Shown: positions 61,556-64,000 of the stretch, piece by piece
Layout of the letters: each line of letters begins with the position of its first letter
Numbering within the stretch: the first letter of the stretch is position 1
Assembly (NCBI GenBank): GCA_044226395.1
Contig: JBGAHD010000003.1
Span: 868,001 to 932,000 of the forward strand
Direction: 5' to 3'
Source of the DNA: JBGAHD01 sp044226395
GTDB taxonomy: Bacteria; Pseudomonadota; Gammaproteobacteria; Xanthomonadales; Ahniellaceae
DNA length: 64,000 nucleotides
Notes under the pieces: model-generated
The model's input: the letters and a program-made list of their open reading frames with translations, nothing else
Databases searched by the model: none
What the model was told of the DNA's origin: nothing
Program-made: the position numbers and the translations under genes

Positions 61556-62298
61556 CCGGCAAGTCCGCGCTGTCGTCGCCGCGACGAAACGGCCCCACGA
61601 CCTGGTTGGCGATGCACGAGGGCAGGCCATACAAAGTCGGATTCGTGCCGCGGCTGCGCGAAGGCCTGGCGCAGTTTCGTCAACGCGATGCCGACTTCGC
61701 GGCGCTGGCGGCGGAAGTTCAAGCCGAGGCGCCATCACCGACGGTGATGGACGAGATCTACGAGACGCTGTCGAGCCGACGCTGGCTCTGGGCCGAGTTC
61801 GCGCCCAGCATCGAGCAGGCCAGCGACGCGCTGCACGTCCTGTCGGACCCCAAGCCGGGCGTGCGCGCGTTGTTCGAGGCGCATCGCCTGCTCACCGGAC
61901 ATGCCGATCCGCTGCGTCAGGGCCCTGCGTGGGTGGACGCCGCGCATCCCGCCGAGGCGTGGTACGTCGCGCCGCCGGCCGATGATGTTCTGCCCGCGCT
62001 CGCGGACCTGGCGGCCTTCCTCGACGATCGATCGCTATCGCCGACCTTGCGCGCGCTCGTTGGCATGAAGCAGCTCGTGATGATCCGACCGTTCAAAGTG
62101 GGCAATACTCGAATCGCGCGCTGTCTCGCGGCGGCGCGCTTGCGTCACGCGAATCGGTTGAGCGAACGCGGCTTCACCATCGTTCGTCAATTGAGCGAGC
62201 ATCGGGACACCGCCTTTCGCGAGAGCAGCATCGCCATTCGGGATCGCGGCGATTGGGGGCCGTTCTTGACGTGCGCGTTGATGACCTGGAATTCGTGA
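61552..62298 (+). CDS. Fic-fold protein with a degenerate active-site motif
   Basis: A 248-residue protein resembling Fic proteins, which usually transfer AMP or other phosphate groups to target hydroxyls. The N-terminal half has a helical region; the core helix with the Fic signature reads IRPFKVGNTRIARCLAAARL, where active Fic proteins have H-x-F-x-(D/E)-G-N-G-R. The catalytic His is replaced by Arg, the metal-binding acidic residue by Val and the second Gly by Thr, while P-F, G-N and the R-x-x-R spacing are kept. It is therefore probably not an AMP transferase. It is coupled to the membrane-anchored protein before it (ATGA), so the pair may work together. Confidence 0.65.
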   Translation: MTGKSALSSPRRNGPTTWLAMHEGRPYKVGFVPRLREGLAQFRQRDADFAALAAEVQAEAPSPTVMDEIYETLSSRRWLWAEFAPSIEQASDALHVLSDPKPGVRALFEAHRLLTGHADPLRQGPAWVDAAHPAEAWYVAPPADDVLPALADLAAFLDDRSLSPTLRALVGMKQLVMIRPFKVGNTRIARCLAAARLRHANRLSERGFTIVRQLSEHRDTAFRESSIAIRDRGDWGPFLTCALMTWNS

Positions 62299-62406
62299 GT
62301 CACGCGCCGCATCGCTGATCTTCGGCGCGCGCTTCCGTGCTTCGAAGTTCACAGGCACGATGCCGAACGCCGCCGAGGCGGAAAGTGAACCGGCGCGTCG
62401 CGCCGC

Positions 62407-63681
62407 CTAGGGACACGTCAATCCCAGCGGCATCGTCAGCCGCACCAGGGGCAGCGATCCGTTGCCATACCCCGGCGCCACCGCGGTCCATCGCACTTCG
62501 CCCGCATCGCAGCCGCTGAACTGGAATTCGAGCGTGCCCCAAGGTTGCGGATGCACTTGCGCGCTATTGAATCGCGGCGGGAATCGCCCACCCGGCCCGA
62601 CTTGCTGGAAGCCTTGCACGATGGCTGTGTCGCCGCTGATCGGGCCGGTGCCGATGATCCAGGTCGGTTGGCCGTCGGGGGTGAAGACGAACCATTCGAC
62701 CAGCAATTGATTCCCGGGCAAGACTTGGATTTCGAAGCCATGGCCACTCTGCGCCGGCGAGTACCAGTTGCCCGTCATGCCGGCGCCGATGGCGAACGTC
62801 GACGACACGAGTTGCGGTCGAAACGTGGCGATCAAGGCGTGCATGCGCGTGGCTTGCAGCGGCGTGAATTGGTCCGTGCACGCATCGTCGCTGTAGTTCA
62901 TGAAGTTGGTCACGGGATCGACGCCAGGCGCCGCGCACGTGTCGCGACCGATGGCGCAGCCGTAGGCGGGCGCCGCTTCCGCGGGCGTATCGTCGACGTC
63001 ATCACCGGGCGGTTCGCATCCGCCTTGGAACGTGTGCAGCAGCCCCAGGTAATGACCCATCTCGTGCACGAGCGTGTGTCCCAAGTTCAGCGGCGCGGGG
63101 CCGCCGGGCAGGGTGCGGTAGTCGATGATGATGCCGTGCTGGTGATCGTCTTGCGGAAACTCATTGGGAAACGTCGCGCGCCCTGCCAGGCCTTCGGGAA
63201 TCTTGCAGAGATAGATGTTGACGAACTTCGCGGGGTCCACGGCGAGCTCCGCTTTCATCCGGATGCCCGACGCCGTGGTCGGATAGCAGGCGCCCGCGAA
63301 GAACTCGGAGTCTCGATATCGACGTGTTTCGGCCAACGTGAAGTGAAGGCCCGATGCGCGGAACGCCTCATTGAGCACGGTCACTTGTTGGGCGATCGTC
63401 GCGTCGGGCACGTCGCCTTCGAAGGCGGCGCCGCTGTGGACGTGCACGATCAGTCGGATCTCGGCAGGATTTGCGCTGTCGATCGCCGCGGCCTTTGATC
63501 GCACCACGGCTTGCTTCAACGCACCAGCGAAGCGCTCGGGCGGGCTGGTGTCTTCGATCGAACGGGGACTCGCCACCGCGATGCCCGCAGCCAAAAGCGT
63601 GGACAGCGCAATCGCGACGCGCTGGATTCGCCTCGCGATGCGAAGGGTGGGGCGCAATGCGGTGCCGCGGTGTTCGCTCAT
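62407..63681 (-). CDS. Secreted M43-like (pappalysin-type) zinc metalloprotease
   Basis: A 424-residue exported protease. After a signal region (about 1-38) the catalytic domain has the zinc motif HEMGHYLGLLH near 207-217, where three His bind zinc and Glu is catalytic, and the Met-turn NFMNYSDDAC downstream, as in pappalysins/cytophagalysins. The C-terminal domain (about 310-424) starts TGNWYSPAQSGHGFEIQVLP, a module seen in secreted proteins of Lysobacterales. The ATG at 63681 has AGGAAG 5 bases upstream; the frame is open to 63747. It is transcribed alone. Substrate unknown. Confidence 0.88.
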   Translation of the reverse strand: MSEHRGTALRPTLRIARRIQRVAIALSTLLAAGIAVASPRSIEDTSPPERFAGALKQAVVRSKAAAIDSANPAEIRLIVHVHSGAAFEGDVPDATIAQQVTVLNEAFRASGLHFTLAETRRYRDSEFFAGACYPTTASGIRMKAELAVDPAKFVNIYLCKIPEGLAGRATFPNEFPQDDHQHGIIIDYRTLPGGPAPLNLGHTLVHEMGHYLGLLHTFQGGCEPPGDDVDDTPAEAAPAYGCAIGRDTCAAPGVDPVTNFMNYSDDACTDQFTPLQATRMHALIATFRPQLVSSTFAIGAGMTGNWYSPAQSGHGFEIQVLPGNQLLVEWFVFTPDGQPTWIIGTGPISGDTAIVQGFQQVGPGGRFPPRFNSAQVHPQPWGTLEFQFSGCDAGEVRWTAVAPGYGNGSLPLVRLTMPLGLTCP

Positions 63682-63847
63682 GGGTCTTCCTTTCCCTACC
63701 AACAGCCACAACGGACTGTGGCCGTCGTTCACGCCATGCGGACCCACCCGAGTTCGAATTCAGGGGTTGCCCAACACCGGGCTCATCGCGAAGGACGTTC
63801 GGGAAGCGAACTTGGTCGCGGGCCATCGGGTTTGAGGCGCGCGATCA

Positions 63848-63876
63848 CGCCAGGGACAAGAGGCTTGTCCCTGGCG
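63848..63876 (-). terminator. 13-bp perfect hairpin
   Basis: CGCCAGGGACAAG and its exact complement enclose a 3-base loop. It is 60 bases past the stop of the truncated gene at the right edge, read on the minus strand. No T-tract follows, so it may be a terminator of another type or a processing site. Confidence 0.5.
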
Positions 63877-63903
63877 ACGAAGGAAGTGTTGCGACCTAGC
63901 CGC

Positions 63904-63920
63904 GCCCCGCGACGCGGGGC
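63904..63920 (-). terminator. GC-rich hairpin just past the last stop
   Basis: GCCCCGCG and CGCGGGGC flank a single base. It is 16 bases after the stop at 63936 on the minus strand. No T-tract. Confidence 0.4.
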
Positions 63921-63935
63921 ACGCGGCGAGCACGC

Positions 63936-64000
63936 TCACTCGTCCAGCAACTTTCCGTTGCTGGCGATGATCTTCGAATACAGACGCGCGCTGTCTTTCG
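63936..64000 (-). CDS. C-terminal end of a gene cut by the window edge
   Basis: On the minus strand an open frame runs in from the right edge and stops with TGA at 63936. The last residues read K-D-S-A-R-L-Y-S-K-I-I-A-S-N-G-K-L-L-D-E. The hairpins that follow support a real gene end. This resembles the end of Bug-type tripartite transporter binding proteins only loosely; 20 residues are too few for a call. Confidence 0.45.
   Translation of the reverse strand, partial: KDSARLYSKIIASNGKLLDE

Larger units (their letters stand above)
63682..63935. other. Intergenic region with two strong hairpins
   Basis: It lies between the metalloprotease start and the end of the next minus-strand gene. It holds a 13-bp stem at 63848-63876 and an 8-bp GC stem at 63904-63920. 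The protease promoter should lie near 63690-63760; I cannot place it. Confidence 0.4.

Noticed and set aside
1..64000. CRISPR arrays, tRNA or rRNA genes, insertion sequences, prophage
   Set aside because: No regularly spaced repeats, transposase or integrase frames, terminal repeats or tRNA-like cloverleaf sequences were noticed.

Overview
The window is about 68% GC, densely coded on both strands, and reads as chromosomal DNA of a gammaproteobacterium. An Entner-Doudoroff operon, Oar-type TonB receptor with a tryptophan-halogenase-like neighbour, SleB hydrolase, AlgB-like regulator, secreted proteins with a short FANGFE-type tail and beta-glucan genes all suggest the Lysobacterales (Xanthomonadales). 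That placement is inference from gene content. I see no tRNA, rRNA, CRISPR array, phage, insertion sequence or origin.

Layout. 1-8.8 kb: end of a membrane protein, prmC, a RuBisCO-like protein (RLP1), then on the minus strand a GTGA/ATGA-coupled set: glycerophosphotransferase-like enzyme, IspD-like cytidylyltransferase and RLP2, followed by dxs. Two RLPs, a DXP synthase, an IspD-like enzyme and a CDP-alcohol-phosphate transferase together are unusual; this is the strongest candidate for an undescribed pathway. 8.9-13.7 kb: HNH endonuclease, secreted protein, acyl-CoA dehydrogenase with lipoprotein, SleB hydrolase. 13.7-16.4 kb: two signalling genes; the sigma-54 activator has a sigma-54-like promoter and dyad sites upstream of itself. 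16.5-24.2 kb: RND efflux operon with SDR and a divergent LysR gene over a 26-bp palindrome. 24.2-32.1 kb: SGNH hydrolase, zwf-glk-pgl-edd-eda and a LacI-family regulator. 32.5-42 kb: GST, a sigma-54 activator without receiver, a molybdate operon with decayed duplicates of modC and of the activator's 3' end, an MHS transporter and a beta-helix protein. 42-43.6 kb: AraC regulator divergent from an AhpD-like protein. 44.2-59.8 kb: glycan-utilisation locus with TonB receptor, halogenase-like protein, GH144-type beta-1,2-glucanase, ABC importer without ATPase, and two large uncharacterised glycoside hydrolases. 59.8-64 kb: small HAD protein, membrane-anchored protein, degenerate Fic-like protein, M43 metalloprotease and the end of one more gene.

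How the parts connect. Fourteen-base LacI-type operators (pattern TGnAAnCGnTTnCA) lie at the zwf promoter, in the LacI gene's own promoter and in the TonB-receptor promoter. The last two promoters share the same geometry, a -35 box, an 18-bp spacer and TACATT, with the operator across the -10 box. This suggests one repressor coordinates outer-membrane glycan uptake, periplasmic cleavage, inner-membrane import and glucose catabolism through the Entner-Doudoroff route. The substrate, possibly a beta-1,2-glucan, is inferred from the GH144-type enzyme.
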